A stretch of DNA of 64,000 bases, from NCBI GenBank assembly GCA_964628235.1, contig CAZVLU010000005.1:1-64000 (forward strand), written 5' to 3'. Every line of letters starts with the position of its first letter. Position 1 is the first letter of the stretch. The translations under genes were made by a program, and so were the position numbers. Below are positions 17,106-25,214 of this stretch, in pieces. Under the pieces are notes generated by a model, which did no database searches, was not told the origin of the DNA, and saw only the letters and a list, made by a program, of their open reading frames with translations. Source of the stretch: CAMAVH01 sp964628235. GTDB taxonomy: Bacteria > Pseudomonadota > Alphaproteobacteria > SMXQ01.

Positions 17106-17378
17106 ATGAGCGAATCAGCAGAACGCAGCGACAACCTTGCGTCACATCGCCCAAGCCTGCCGCAACGCAATTGGTTGGTGCGCGGTCTCGATCAACCTGG
17201 CGGCAAGCTGCCGCTATTCGACCGCGATGGTCAGCGGGTTGACGTGCAGACGGTGCGCAGTTGCTTGCAAGCCGGCTGGGCAGAGCCTTGGTTTCGCAAC
17301 CCTTTGAAGCCCGATTGGCTGGTTTGCAAGATCACCGACAAGGGCCGCAAAGCGCTCGCCGACAACGACGCGCCTTAA
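17106..17378 (+). CDS. Conserved small hypothetical protein
   Basis: A 90-residue protein with a good Shine-Dalgarno (GAGGG, 8 bases upstream). It has a compact basic C-terminal part (WFRNPLKPDWLVCKITDKGRKAL) whose ending resembles a winged-helix wing, suggesting a small DNA- or RNA-binding fold. I do not recognise a named family. It stands alone between divergent cutA and the secretion operon. Confidence 0.65.
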   Translation: MSESAERSDNLASHRPSLPQRNWLVRGLDQPGGKLPLFDRDGQRVDVQTVRSCLQAGWAEPWFRNPLKPDWLVCKITDKGRKALADNDAP

Positions 17379-17414
17379 AGCGCTGCGCAAAATCCATAAC
17401 GCAAGGCTGTTTTG

Positions 17415-17433
17415 CGTGAGCAGCGCGCTCACG
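17415..17433. terminator. Hairpin downstream of the 17106 gene
   Basis: A perfect 7-bp stem CGTGAGC/GCTCACG with a 5-base loop, 36 bases after the stop at 17378. Only TTT follows, so it is a weak terminator candidate at best. Confidence 0.4.
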
Positions 17434-17493
17434 TTTATGCCCTGTTCTTGCCACTCGTGATCTCGAGTTCCCAATGCAACATGCCTCTCACAA

Positions 17494-17520
17494 CTAACGA
17501 GCGGCCGGGGACCTCGTTAG
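17494..17520. promoter_or_regulatory. Inverted repeat upstream of the secretion operon
   Basis: Perfect 8-base arms CTAACGAG and CTCGTTAG separated by 11 bases. The repeat lies 84 bases before the GTG start of the ABC exporter, in a 225-base gene-free gap. The arm spacing is that of a dimeric repressor or activator site. No confident promoter hexamers were identified beside it. Confidence 0.4.
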
Positions 17521-17603
17521 GAATACCTTCGCCTTGCATTCAAGTTCCTCCCCGGATAAGACGAAAGTAATATTTCTTTCTACTTATCGAGGAGGATATT
17601 GCG

Positions 17604-19835
17604 GTGACCGCACACTCCGTCGGCGAAAGAGTTCCCGCTTCCGATCAAATCGCGCCTGACCGCATCGTCGAATTTCCCGTCCCCAGCGCAATCCGCTGCC
17701 TATCGGTGGCGGCGCGCCACTTCGGCGTCCATCTCGCGCCGGAAGAACTCATCAAAGAACACGGCCTCACGAACGATGAGCCGGATTGCGCCACGCTCAT
17801 CGCGCTTGCCGAAACCGTCGGCTTGGAACTCGCCGCCCTGCCGCTCGCGAACGCCGATGCCGCACAGTTGGCGCCCGCGCTACCTGCCATCGTCCGCCTC
17901 AGCAACGGCAACGCCCTCCTCCTCCTCGAAATCACGCGCGCCCGCGACGGCTTTACCGCCAAGCTTTACGACCCGGCGGTTGGCGAATCTGCGCCGATGG
18001 TCATCGCTTGGGACCGCCTGACAGCCGCGACCCAAGATATCCTATTGGTGAAGCGCAGTGCCAACGCCGGCGAGAACACGGATAGCGCCTTCGGCATTGG
18101 CCGGCTGATTGCCGAGATCCGCCGCGAAAAGCGCCTGTTCCGCGATATCGCTCTCGCCGCCACCCTGATGAGCATCACCGCCCTCGTGCCGGCGCTGTTC
18201 TGGCAGCTCGTGATCGACCGCGTGCTGGTCTACAAGAGCCTCTCGACGCTGCATGTGCTGGTCGGCGGCCTGCTGTTCATCGTGCTGTTCGACACGCTAT
18301 TCGGCTATCTGCGCCGCAGCTTGATCCTCGTCGCCACCGCGCGCATCGACGCCCGCCTGTCATCCTTCATCTTCGGCCGGCTGCTCGATCTCGGCATCGA
18401 CTATTTCGAGCGCACGCCGACCGGCGTGTTGATCCGCGACGTCAACGAAGTCTGGCGGGTGCGCAACTTCCTCACCGGACAATTGTTCGGCACCCTGCTC
18501 GACGCCATCGTTCTGCTCGTCGTGTTCCCAGTGATGTTCTGGTTCAGCCCGGCGCTTGCCGCCGGCGTGCTCGGAATCGGCCTGCTGATGATGCTCGCCA
18601 TCCTCGGCTTCCTGCCCTTCGTGCGGCGCCGCACCTCGCGCGCCTTCGAGGCCGAAGGCCGCCAGAATGCCTATCTCGTCGAATCGGTGCAGGGCATCCG
18701 CACGGTCAAGTCGATGGCGATGGAAGGCCGCCGCCGCCGTATGTGGGACGGCCATGCCGCCGACGCCGCGCGCTTGCGCCGCCAGGCCGGCGGCACCATC
18801 AACGCATTACAGACCGTCGTCGCCCCGCTCGAAAAGCTGATGACCAGCGGCATCATCGCCATCGCCGCCTATATGGCCGTCACCAGCAACGACCCGGTCT
18901 ATGTCGGCGCGCTGATCGCCTTCGGCATGATGACGCAGCGCGTCGCCCAACCGCTGATCCAACTCGCCTATATGGTTCAGCAGTTCGACGAGGTCAGCCG
19001 GGCGCTGCGCACCGTCGCCGCCGTCGTCAACCAGCCGCGCGAAGAAGGCCGCGGCGCCGGCGGGCTCGCAACAACGCTCAGCGGGGCTGTCGAATTCTCC
19101 AATTTGCGTTTTCGCTATCCGGGAGCCGCCGCCTGCGCTCTCGACGGCGTCTCGTTCAAAATCGAGGCCGGGACCGTCTTCGGCATCATGGGCCGCAGCG
19201 GCTCCGGCAAGACGACGGTGACTCGCCTGCTGCAGGGACTGCATCGCGGCTACGACGGCCTCATCAAGATCGACGGCACCGACATCCGCGCCATCGATCT
19301 CGGCCATCTGCGCCGCAGCACCGGCGTCGTGCTGCAAGACAGCTTCCTGTTCTCCGGCAGCATCCGCGACAATATCGCCGCCGGCGCGCCAGGCGCCAGC
19401 TTCGAGCAAGTCGTCAACGCCGCGCGCCTCGCCGGAGCGGAAGAATTCATCGAACGCCTGCCGCGCGGCTACGACACGCCGGTCGAGGAAAACGCCAGCA
19501 ATCTCTCCGGCGGGCAAAAGCAACGCCTCGCCATCGCCCGCGCGCTGATCGTCGATCCCGCTCTGCTGATTTTCGACGAAGCGACCAGCGCGCTCGACCC
19601 GGAAAGCGAGGCGATCGTCAACGCCAACCTGCGGCGCATCGCCGCCGGCCGCACCGTCATCGTCATCTCGCACCGCCTGTCATCGCTCATGCGCGCCGAC
19701 GCCATTCTGGCGCTCGATAACGGCAAGGTCGTCGGCGTCGGGCCGCATGAACAGCTTCTGCGGAACTGCGACCTCTATCGTCGTCTATGGCAGCAACAAA
19801 ACAGCCACAGTTTATACGCGGAGGCGGCCGAATGA
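17604..19835 (+). CDS. Type I secretion ABC exporter with C39-like domain (HlyB/RTX type)
   Basis: Inner-membrane ATPase of a type I secretion system, 743 residues. The N-terminal domain (about 24-150) aligns with C39 peptidases, but at the catalytic cysteine position it reads PSAIRCLSVAARHFG instead of the ECG/DCG pattern. It is therefore a C39-like, non-proteolytic domain as in HlyB-class exporters. Six membrane segments occupy about 170-450. The nucleotide-binding domain has Walker A GRSGSGKTT (530-538), signature LSGGQ (634-638) and Walker B with D658-E659, followed by the H-loop ISHRLS. The GTG start at 17604 is preceded by GAGGAGGATATT. It overlaps the adaptor gene by four bases. The RTX-like GH16 protein three genes on is the likely substrate. 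Confidence 0.92.
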   Translation: MTAHSVGERVPASDQIAPDRIVEFPVPSAIRCLSVAARHFGVHLAPEELIKEHGLTNDEPDCATLIALAETVGLELAALPLANADAAQLAPALPAIVRLSNGNALLLLEITRARDGFTAKLYDPAVGESAPMVIAWDRLTAATQDILLVKRSANAGENTDSAFGIGRLIAEIRREKRLFRDIALAATLMSITALVPALFWQLVIDRVLVYKSLSTLHVLVGGLLFIVLFDTLFGYLRRSLILVATARIDARLSSFIFGRLLDLGIDYFERTPTGVLIRDVNEVWRVRNFLTGQLFGTLLDAIVLLVVFPVMFWFSPALAAGVLGIGLLMMLAILGFLPFVRRRTSRAFEAEGRQNAYLVESVQGIRTVKSMAMEGRRRRMWDGHAADAARLRRQAGGTINALQTVVAPLEKLMTSGIIAIAAYMAVTSNDPVYVGALIAFGMMTQRVAQPLIQLAYMVQQFDEVSRALRTVAAVVNQPREEGRGAGGLATTLSGAVEFSNLRFRYPGAAACALDGVSFKIEAGTVFGIMGRSGSGKTTVTRLLQGLHRGYDGLIKIDGTDIRAIDLGHLRRSTGVVLQDSFLFSGSIRDNIAAGAPGASFEQVVNAARLAGAEEFIERLPRGYDTPVEENASNLSGGQKQRLAIARALIVDPALLIFDEATSALDPESEAIVNANLRRIAAGRTVIVISHRLSSLMRADAILALDNGKVVGVGPHEQLLRNCDLYRRLWQQQNSHSLYAEAAE

Positions 19836-21169
19836 GCAGCTATGACAATCCCTCGACACCGAGCGAGACTCTCGCCCGCTTCCGGTCGGAGGTCGAAGCG
19901 CTCGGCCAGGAGCCGGAGCCGCGCCTCGCACGCGCAACTCTGCTGATCGCTGCCGGCACCTTGATCGCCGGTATGCTTCTCGCTTCGCAGGCGCGGATCG
20001 ACCGCATCGTCACCGGCACAGGCCAGCTTTCGACTGCCGAACGCACCGTCGTCGTCGGCACACTGAACCGCGCCATCATCAAATCGATCGACGTGCGCGA
20101 AGGCGACCAAGTGAGCGCCGGACAGATCCTCACCACGCTCGATCCGACCTTCGCCGAAGCCGACGTCGCCCAACTCGAAGTGCAATTGCAGAGCCTCGAT
20201 GCCGAGATCGCCCGTCTGGACGCGGAATTGGCCGGCAAACCCCTGGATGAGTCGGAACTCGCGAAAAGCTACGCCCTCATGCAGCGCAGCCTGATGGCGC
20301 AACGCGCGGCGCAGAAGGCCGAGCAACTGCGTGGCTTCGATTCCAAGATCAGCCTGCAAGAGGCGACCATCGTCAAGCTGACGGCCAACCGGCAGCGCTA
20401 TGACGAGCGCGGCAAGCTCATGCGCGAGGTCGAAGAGATGCGGCGTAAATTGGCCGAGCAGCAAGTCGGCAGCCGCCTCATGCTTCTGCAGGCGACGGAT
20501 CAGCGCATCGAAATGCTGCGCAACGCCGAGTCCGACGCGCACAGCCTGGAAGAAGCGCGCCATCAGCGCGATAGCTTCCGCTCAGAACGCGAGACCTTCC
20601 TGGAGCAATGGCGTACGCAGGCTCAACTCGACCTCGTGAAAGCGCGCACGACGCGCGACGGCGCCGTCGAGCAGCTCGCCAAGGCCCGCAAGACCCAAGA
20701 TCTCGTCACGCTGCGCGCGCCGTCGGACGGCATCGTGCAGCAGATCGGCAAATTCTCCGTCGGCTCGGTGCTGACCGAAGGCGCGCCGCTCGTCACATTG
20801 ATCCCGCTCAACGCGCGGATGGAAACCGAAGTCGCCATCGATGCCCGCGACATCGGCTTCGTGCGCGCCGGCGATCCCGTCACGCTCAAGCTGGCCGCCT
20901 ACGACTATCTCGAACACGGCCATGTCGAAGGCACGGTCCGCACGATCAGCGAGGACGTCTACAGCCAGCAGGCGAATCAGCCCGTGCGCCCCTATTATAA
21001 GGCCACCATCGCCATCGACCGCGCCGCCCTGCGCAACGTACCCGACAGCTTCCGCCTCAATCCGGGCATGCCGGTGACCGCCGACGTCAAGGTCGGCACG
21101 CGCTCGCTGCTGTCTTATCTCGCGCGCGGCGCGTTGCGCACCATGGACGAGGCGATGCGCGAACCATGA
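19832..21169 (+). CDS. HlyD-family membrane fusion protein
   Basis: Periplasmic adaptor joining the ABC exporter to an outer-membrane TolC-like channel (not in the window). It has 445 residues: a short cytoplasmic N-terminus, one membrane segment (about 33-51), a lipoyl-like half-motif (IIKSIDVREGDQVSAGQILTTLDPT), a long coiled-coil hairpin (about 110-290), then the second half-motif (LRAPSDGIVQQIGKFSVGSVLTEG) and a beta-barrel. The HlyD-type C-terminal signature GMPVTADVKVGTRSLLSYL is present. Start at 19832 overlaps the exporter stop as ATGA; its own stop overlaps the next start the same way. Confidence 0.93.
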   Translation: MSSYDNPSTPSETLARFRSEVEALGQEPEPRLARATLLIAAGTLIAGMLLASQARIDRIVTGTGQLSTAERTVVVGTLNRAIIKSIDVREGDQVSAGQILTTLDPTFAEADVAQLEVQLQSLDAEIARLDAELAGKPLDESELAKSYALMQRSLMAQRAAQKAEQLRGFDSKISLQEATIVKLTANRQRYDERGKLMREVEEMRRKLAEQQVGSRLMLLQATDQRIEMLRNAESDAHSLEEARHQRDSFRSERETFLEQWRTQAQLDLVKARTTRDGAVEQLAKARKTQDLVTLRAPSDGIVQQIGKFSVGSVLTEGAPLVTLIPLNARMETEVAIDARDIGFVRAGDPVTLKLAAYDYLEHGHVEGTVRTISEDVYSQQANQPVRPYYKATIAIDRAALRNVPDSFRLNPGMPVTADVKVGTRSLLSYLARGALRTMDEAMREP

Positions 21170-22050
21170 TCGCTCGCCTTTCGCAATGGTGGCGCGACCG
21201 TTTCAAGCGCCCGGCGCAATCGCACGTCACGCTAGCGCGATTGCAGCGCGATGCCGAACGCGGCGACGGCGAGGCGCGATACCGCTTGGCCCAAACTTAT
21301 CTCGCCGACCGACAGAGCGGCGAAGCGGCGCACAAGGCCGTGAATTGGCTGGAATTGGCGGCGCGCAGCGGCCATTCCAAGGCGCAGTATCGCCTCAGCC
21401 TGATCTATCTCAACGGCTTTGCCGCCAGCGGCCCGACCGCAGTCTGGCAAGCCGAAGCCTGCAGCGCGGCTGCGCAAGACAATCTGCGCCTGCTCTATCC
21501 CGACGGCGCGGCCATCGCGCCGCAGCCCGAACGCGCCTTCGCGCTCGCCGAAGCCTCCGCCATGCAAGGCCATGCCGCCGCCCAGGCCCATCTCGGCATG
21601 TTGCTGCTGCGCGGCGTCGGCTGCGTCCAGGATTTCGCCGCCGCCACCATCTGGTTCCGCCGCGCCGACGATCAGCAAGCCGATGATGTGATCGGCGGCG
21701 GCGGCGCCCTCGGCCTCGGCTTGATCCTCGAACATGGCCTGGGTTGCGCGGCCGACCCGGCGCGGGCCGCCCTCTATTACGAGCGCGCGACGAAGGCCGG
21801 CAACGACGCCGCCGCCACAGCGCTGGCTCTCATGCATCTCAACGGCCGAGTAGAAGCCGATCTAGCCCAAGCCGAACGCTTACTTATCGGACCCGCAGCT
21901 CGCGGAAACGCCTTCGCTCAACATGGCTTGCAACGCCTCCGTGAAACTCTCGCGGAAGCTAATCCCGTCGCCCTTCAACCCGATTATCAGAAGGATTCAT
22001 CCCATGGCTCTCAACGACCTCCGCCTGTCCTTTCGCGACGAATTCAATAG
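21166..22050 (+). CDS. Sel1-like tetratricopeptide-repeat protein
   Basis: A 294-residue protein built from Sel1-like repeats, e.g. GDGEARYRLAQTYLADRQSGE, SGHSKAQYRLSLIYLNGF, GHAAAQAHLGMLLLRGVG and GNDAAATALALMHLNGRVE. It has a basic N-terminus without a clear signal peptide, so it is probably cytoplasmic or membrane-associated. Such proteins act as protein-protein scaffolds. It is translationally coupled to the HlyD gene (ATGA at 21166) and its 3' end overlaps the GH16 start by 47 bases. A role in presenting or folding the secreted enzyme is an inference from position only. Confidence 0.85.
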   Translation: MIARLSQWWRDRFKRPAQSHVTLARLQRDAERGDGEARYRLAQTYLADRQSGEAAHKAVNWLELAARSGHSKAQYRLSLIYLNGFAASGPTAVWQAEACSAAAQDNLRLLYPDGAAIAPQPERAFALAEASAMQGHAAAQAHLGMLLLRGVGCVQDFAAATIWFRRADDQQADDVIGGGGALGLGLILEHGLGCAADPARAALYYERATKAGNDAAATALALMHLNGRVEADLAQAERLLIGPAARGNAFAQHGLQRLRETLAEANPVALQPDYQKDSSHGSQRPPPVLSRRIQ

Positions 22051-24604
22051 CCTCAGTCTTGACACCGGGACTCCCGCGACCGACGCCAACTTCTGGAACA
22101 GCTCGATGCATGACGGCTACGTTCGCACGCTATCCAGCAACAACGAAAAGCAGATCTATATGGACGCCGATTATCTCGGCCTCGGCGTCAACCCGTTCTC
22201 GGTCAACAATGGCATTCTCACGATCAGCGCCGCGCAATCCTCATCGGCTGTCAAGGCCGCGACCGGCTACGATTACACCTCCGGCGTGCTGACCTCTCAA
22301 GGCGCGTTTTCGCAGACCTACGGCTACTGGGAAGTGCGCGCGCAAATCCCTGAGGGCAAAGGGCTTTGGCCGGCCTTTTGGCTGCTCAATGAGAACAAGC
22401 AATGGCCGCCCGAACTCGATGTCCTCGAGGCCATCGGCAGCGAAACCAACTGGCTGCATCAGACCGTGCACACCGCGACGGGATCCGCGACCAGCGCTGC
22501 GACATGGAACATCGAGAAGCTATCCGCCGGCTACCACAGCTACGGCATGGATTGGACGCAAAGCGGCATCACATTCTATCTCGACGGCCGCGCCACCTAC
22601 AGCATGGCGACGCCGAGCGACGTCAACACGCCAATGTACATGGTGCTGAACCTGGCGGTCGGCGGCAATTGGCCCGGCTCGCCCGACGCGACGACAAACT
22701 GGGCCAATGCCAAGTACAACATCGATTATGTCCGCGTCTATGAGCACACCGGCGTCGCCGGCTCGGGCGGCGTGCTCAACCCCGATGGCTCGGTCTATGT
22801 GCCGCCTCCCGTGATGCAGCTCGTCGGGCTCATCATCAGTAACGGCGAGGATATCACCGGCATGACCGGCGTAAAATTTACCGCACCCGACAGCGGCGCT
22901 TCCACAAGCAGAACTTACTCGGCGAGCCAACTCGGCCTCGGCACGCCGAGCGGCGCGACCCTGACCGTGTCTTACGACGCGCAGAAGAATGTCGCCGCCA
23001 CCAATAACGGCAAATGGAACGACATCAAGAACGGCGCTTACGCCTCCGACACGGCCCAAGGCGTGAGTCTGACCAATTTCGTCGGCGTCAGCGTCCATAT
23101 GAACGGCAACCAGAATTCGGTGGTTGCCGTGAAGGACGCCAAGCGCGGCAAGATCACCACCACGGGCGGCAACGACGCGATTACCGTCAATGCCTGGAGC
23201 AACGGCCAGACGGACAATATCGTCACCATCGACAGCGGCGACGGCACAGACACGATCGCATTCGCCGGCGCCGACAACACCCGCGCCGCGATCAGCGCCG
23301 GCGACGGCGCCGACACGATCTCCTTCGCCGACATGGCCAACGGCACGGCCAACGGCGGCGCCGGCGACGACCGCTTCGTCATCCGCTCAGGCGGCGTGAT
23401 TTCGCTGACCGGCGGAAGCGGCATCGACACATACGATCTCGCCGCCGGCAATCGCGTCACTATCGCCGACTTCAAGCTCTCCGAGGACATCCTCACCCTG
23501 AACGGCGTCGCCGCCAGCGCCATTCAAGTGCGCAACGCGAATGGCAACAGCTACGTCGATGTGAACGGCAGCACTGTCGCGACCTTGTCGGGCGTCACGC
23601 ACAGCGCCGGCGATCTCGGCATCGGCGTGCCGCCGCCTCCGCCCGTCACGATCCCCGTCTTCGATTCGCAGACGGAGATGCCGACAGCCTTGCTCGCGCC
23701 GGACGCGTCGTTCAGCGGCTGGCCCGTGAGTCACGTCAAGCTCAGCAACGGCTCGGCGATCGCCGTCGATAGCACCAGTTTCACCGCTGGCGAGACCGGC
23801 GCCAACAGCTCGAGAACTTATAGCGCGACCGACATGAGCAAGCTTGGCGTCAGCGCCCAAACCAGCGTGGCTGTTGCTTACGACGCGCAGAAAAACATCA
23901 CTGTCACCAACAACGGCGCTTGGGGCGGCATCAAGAATGCAGCGGTCCGTTCCGGCGCCATGACCAAAGCGACGGTGAACAATTTCGTCGGCGTCGATAT
24001 CGACATCAACGCCAACCAAAGCGCCAATGTGACGGTCAACCGCGCCATGCGCGGCTCTATCGCCACCGGCGCCGGCAACGACACGATCTCCGTCGTCGGC
24101 CAAGCCAACGGCGACAACTCGAACTTGATGAACATTTTGGCCGGCAACGTGGCGAGCAACATCACCTACGCCGGCGGCAGCTCGAATTTAATGACCATCT
24201 CGGCCGGCAATGGGGCGAACAACATCACCTACACCGGCGGCGGCTACAACCGCGCGGCGATCATCGCCGGCAGCGGCGCCGACACGATCACCTTTGCCGG
24301 CCAAGCCAACGGCGCGATCAACGCCGGCGGCGGCAACGACCGGGTGAACGTGCGCACGACCGGCAACGTCTCGGTCACGGGCGGCGCCGGCGCGGACGTG
24401 TTCTCCTTCATCGCCGGGGCCCATGCGACGATCGCCGATTTCAAAGCCAACGAAGACCGCCTTGAAATCTCCGGTGTGAGCGCCAGCGGTCTGCGGGTGC
24501 GCAACAACGGCAACAGCACGCTGATCGACCTCAACGGCCAAAGCGCCGTGGTGTTGGCCGGCGTCTCGCTCTCGGCCAGCCAGATCAGCCTAAGCTACGT
24601 CTGA
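22004..24604 (+). CDS. Secreted glycoside hydrolase family 16 protein with duplicated RTX-like modules
   Basis: An 866-residue beta-glucanase-type enzyme. The GH16 domain (about 8-250) contains the catalytic pattern E137-L-D139-V-L-E142, with nucleophile and acid/base glutamates. Two homologous C-terminal modules follow (about 279-540 and 581-866). Each begins with a SNG...SRTYSA block, has an FVGV segment and glycine/aspartate-rich RTX-like turns such as DGADTI and GAGDDRF, and closes with a TIADFK...NGV/SGV segment. There is no N-terminal signal peptide, as expected for type I secretion. ExsH of Sinorhizobium is a comparable exported GH16/RTX glucanase. The start at 22004 has AAGGA upstream and lies inside the 3' end of the Sel1 gene. 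The substrate is probably a beta-glucan or exopolysaccharide. Confidence 0.92.
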   Translation: MALNDLRLSFRDEFNSLSLDTGTPATDANFWNSSMHDGYVRTLSSNNEKQIYMDADYLGLGVNPFSVNNGILTISAAQSSSAVKAATGYDYTSGVLTSQGAFSQTYGYWEVRAQIPEGKGLWPAFWLLNENKQWPPELDVLEAIGSETNWLHQTVHTATGSATSAATWNIEKLSAGYHSYGMDWTQSGITFYLDGRATYSMATPSDVNTPMYMVLNLAVGGNWPGSPDATTNWANAKYNIDYVRVYEHTGVAGSGGVLNPDGSVYVPPPVMQLVGLIISNGEDITGMTGVKFTAPDSGASTSRTYSASQLGLGTPSGATLTVSYDAQKNVAATNNGKWNDIKNGAYASDTAQGVSLTNFVGVSVHMNGNQNSVVAVKDAKRGKITTTGGNDAITVNAWSNGQTDNIVTIDSGDGTDTIAFAGADNTRAAISAGDGADTISFADMANGTANGGAGDDRFVIRSGGVISLTGGSGIDTYDLAAGNRVTIADFKLSEDILTLNGVAASAIQVRNANGNSYVDVNGSTVATLSGVTHSAGDLGIGVPPPPPVTIPVFDSQTEMPTALLAPDASFSGWPVSHVKLSNGSAIAVDSTSFTAGETGANSSRTYSATDMSKLGVSAQTSVAVAYDAQKNITVTNNGAWGGIKNAAVRSGAMTKATVNNFVGVDIDINANQSANVTVNRAMRGSIATGAGNDTISVVGQANGDNSNLMNILAGNVASNITYAGGSSNLMTISAGNGANNITYTGGGYNRAAIIAGSGADTITFAGQANGAINAGGGNDRVNVRTTGNVSVTGGAGADVFSFIAGAHATIADFKANEDRLEISGVSASGLRVRNNGNSTLIDLNGQSAVVLAGVSLSASQISLSYV
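24119..24307 (+). repeat. 63-bp tandem repeat inside the GH16 gene
   Basis: Three consecutive 63-base units (24119, 24182, 24245) encode 21-residue repeats around residues 706-768: SNLMNILAGN..., SNLMTISAGN..., YNRAAIIAGS.... The first two are close at DNA level and the third is diverged. They extend the RTX-like region of the second C-terminal module and look like a recent in-frame expansion. Confidence 0.8.
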
Positions 24605-24610
24605 GCCTGA

Positions 24611-24638
24611 CGGCGGCCCGGCATCAACCGGGCCGCCG
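24611..24638 (+). terminator. Hairpin terminator after the GH16 gene
   Basis: An 11-bp perfect stem (CGGCGGCCCGG / CCGGGCCGCCG) with a 6-base loop, starting 7 bases after the GH16 stop. It has no T-run, so it is either a factor-assisted terminator or an mRNA 3' stabiliser. It marks the end of the secretion operon. Confidence 0.6.
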
Positions 24639-24692
24639 CAGATTCTCCGACTGGTTCTTGCAGGATGGCCGCGATTGCAGTCTTATCGGCGG

Positions 24693-24911
24693 ATGAGCAC
24701 CGATTCCCTGACCCAACGCCTGATCGACATCGAGCATCGCCTCGCCCATAGCGAACGCATGACGGAGGACTTGTCCGCCATCGTCGCCAAGCAGGGCGAC
24801 GAAATCTCGCTGCTCAACCAGAAGATCGCCGTGCTGACCCAGCGGCTGAAGGACAGCGCCGGGGCCTGGGATCCGTCGCCACGCGACAGCGAACCGCCGC
24901 CGCATTACTGA
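24693..24911 (+). CDS. slyX: SlyX family protein
   Basis: A 72-residue coiled-coil protein of the SlyX family (function unknown): LTQRLIDIEHRLAHSERMTE, then IVAKQGDEISLLNQKIAVLTQRL, and the conserved proline-rich end PSPRDSEPPPHY. Start ATG 24693 chosen on family alignment. It is followed 11 bases later by a GIY-YIG gene. Confidence 0.88.
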   Translation: MSTDSLTQRLIDIEHRLAHSERMTEDLSAIVAKQGDEISLLNQKIAVLTQRLKDSAGAWDPSPRDSEPPPHY

Positions 24912-24922
24912 GCGCAGCGCGC

Positions 24923-25177
24923 GTGGACGACGACATCCCCGAATATTTCGTCTATGTCCTGCGCAACGGCGCCGGCACGCTCTATACCGGCATCGCCAAG
25001 GATGTCGACGCGCGGCTCACGACGCATAACGCCGGCAAGGGCGCGCGTTTCACGCGCGGCCGCGGCCCCTGGACCGTGGCGCATGTCGAAGGCCCCCTCG
25101 CCCACGGCGAAGCGCTGCGCCGCGAAGCCGCCCTCAAGCGCGACCGCGTCTTCAAGGCGGCGCTCAAGGCGAGATAG
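24923..25177 (+). CDS. GIY-YIG domain protein (YhbQ type)
   Basis: An 84-residue stand-alone GIY-YIG nuclease domain: YFVYVLRNGAGTLYTGIAKD contains the YVL...LYTGI form of the GIY-YIG signature. The conserved arginine is in VDARLTTHNAGKGARFTRGR, and the glutamate region ALRREAALKRDR. The family is of the YhbQ/UPF0213 type with weak or unknown nuclease function. GTG start at 24923, shortly after slyX. Confidence 0.87.
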   Translation: MDDDIPEYFVYVLRNGAGTLYTGIAKDVDARLTTHNAGKGARFTRGRGPWTVAHVEGPLAHGEALRREAALKRDRVFKAALKAR

Positions 25178-25214
25178 GGCTATAGTGCGGCTTCCAGCAT
25201 CACAGGAGTCCGTC

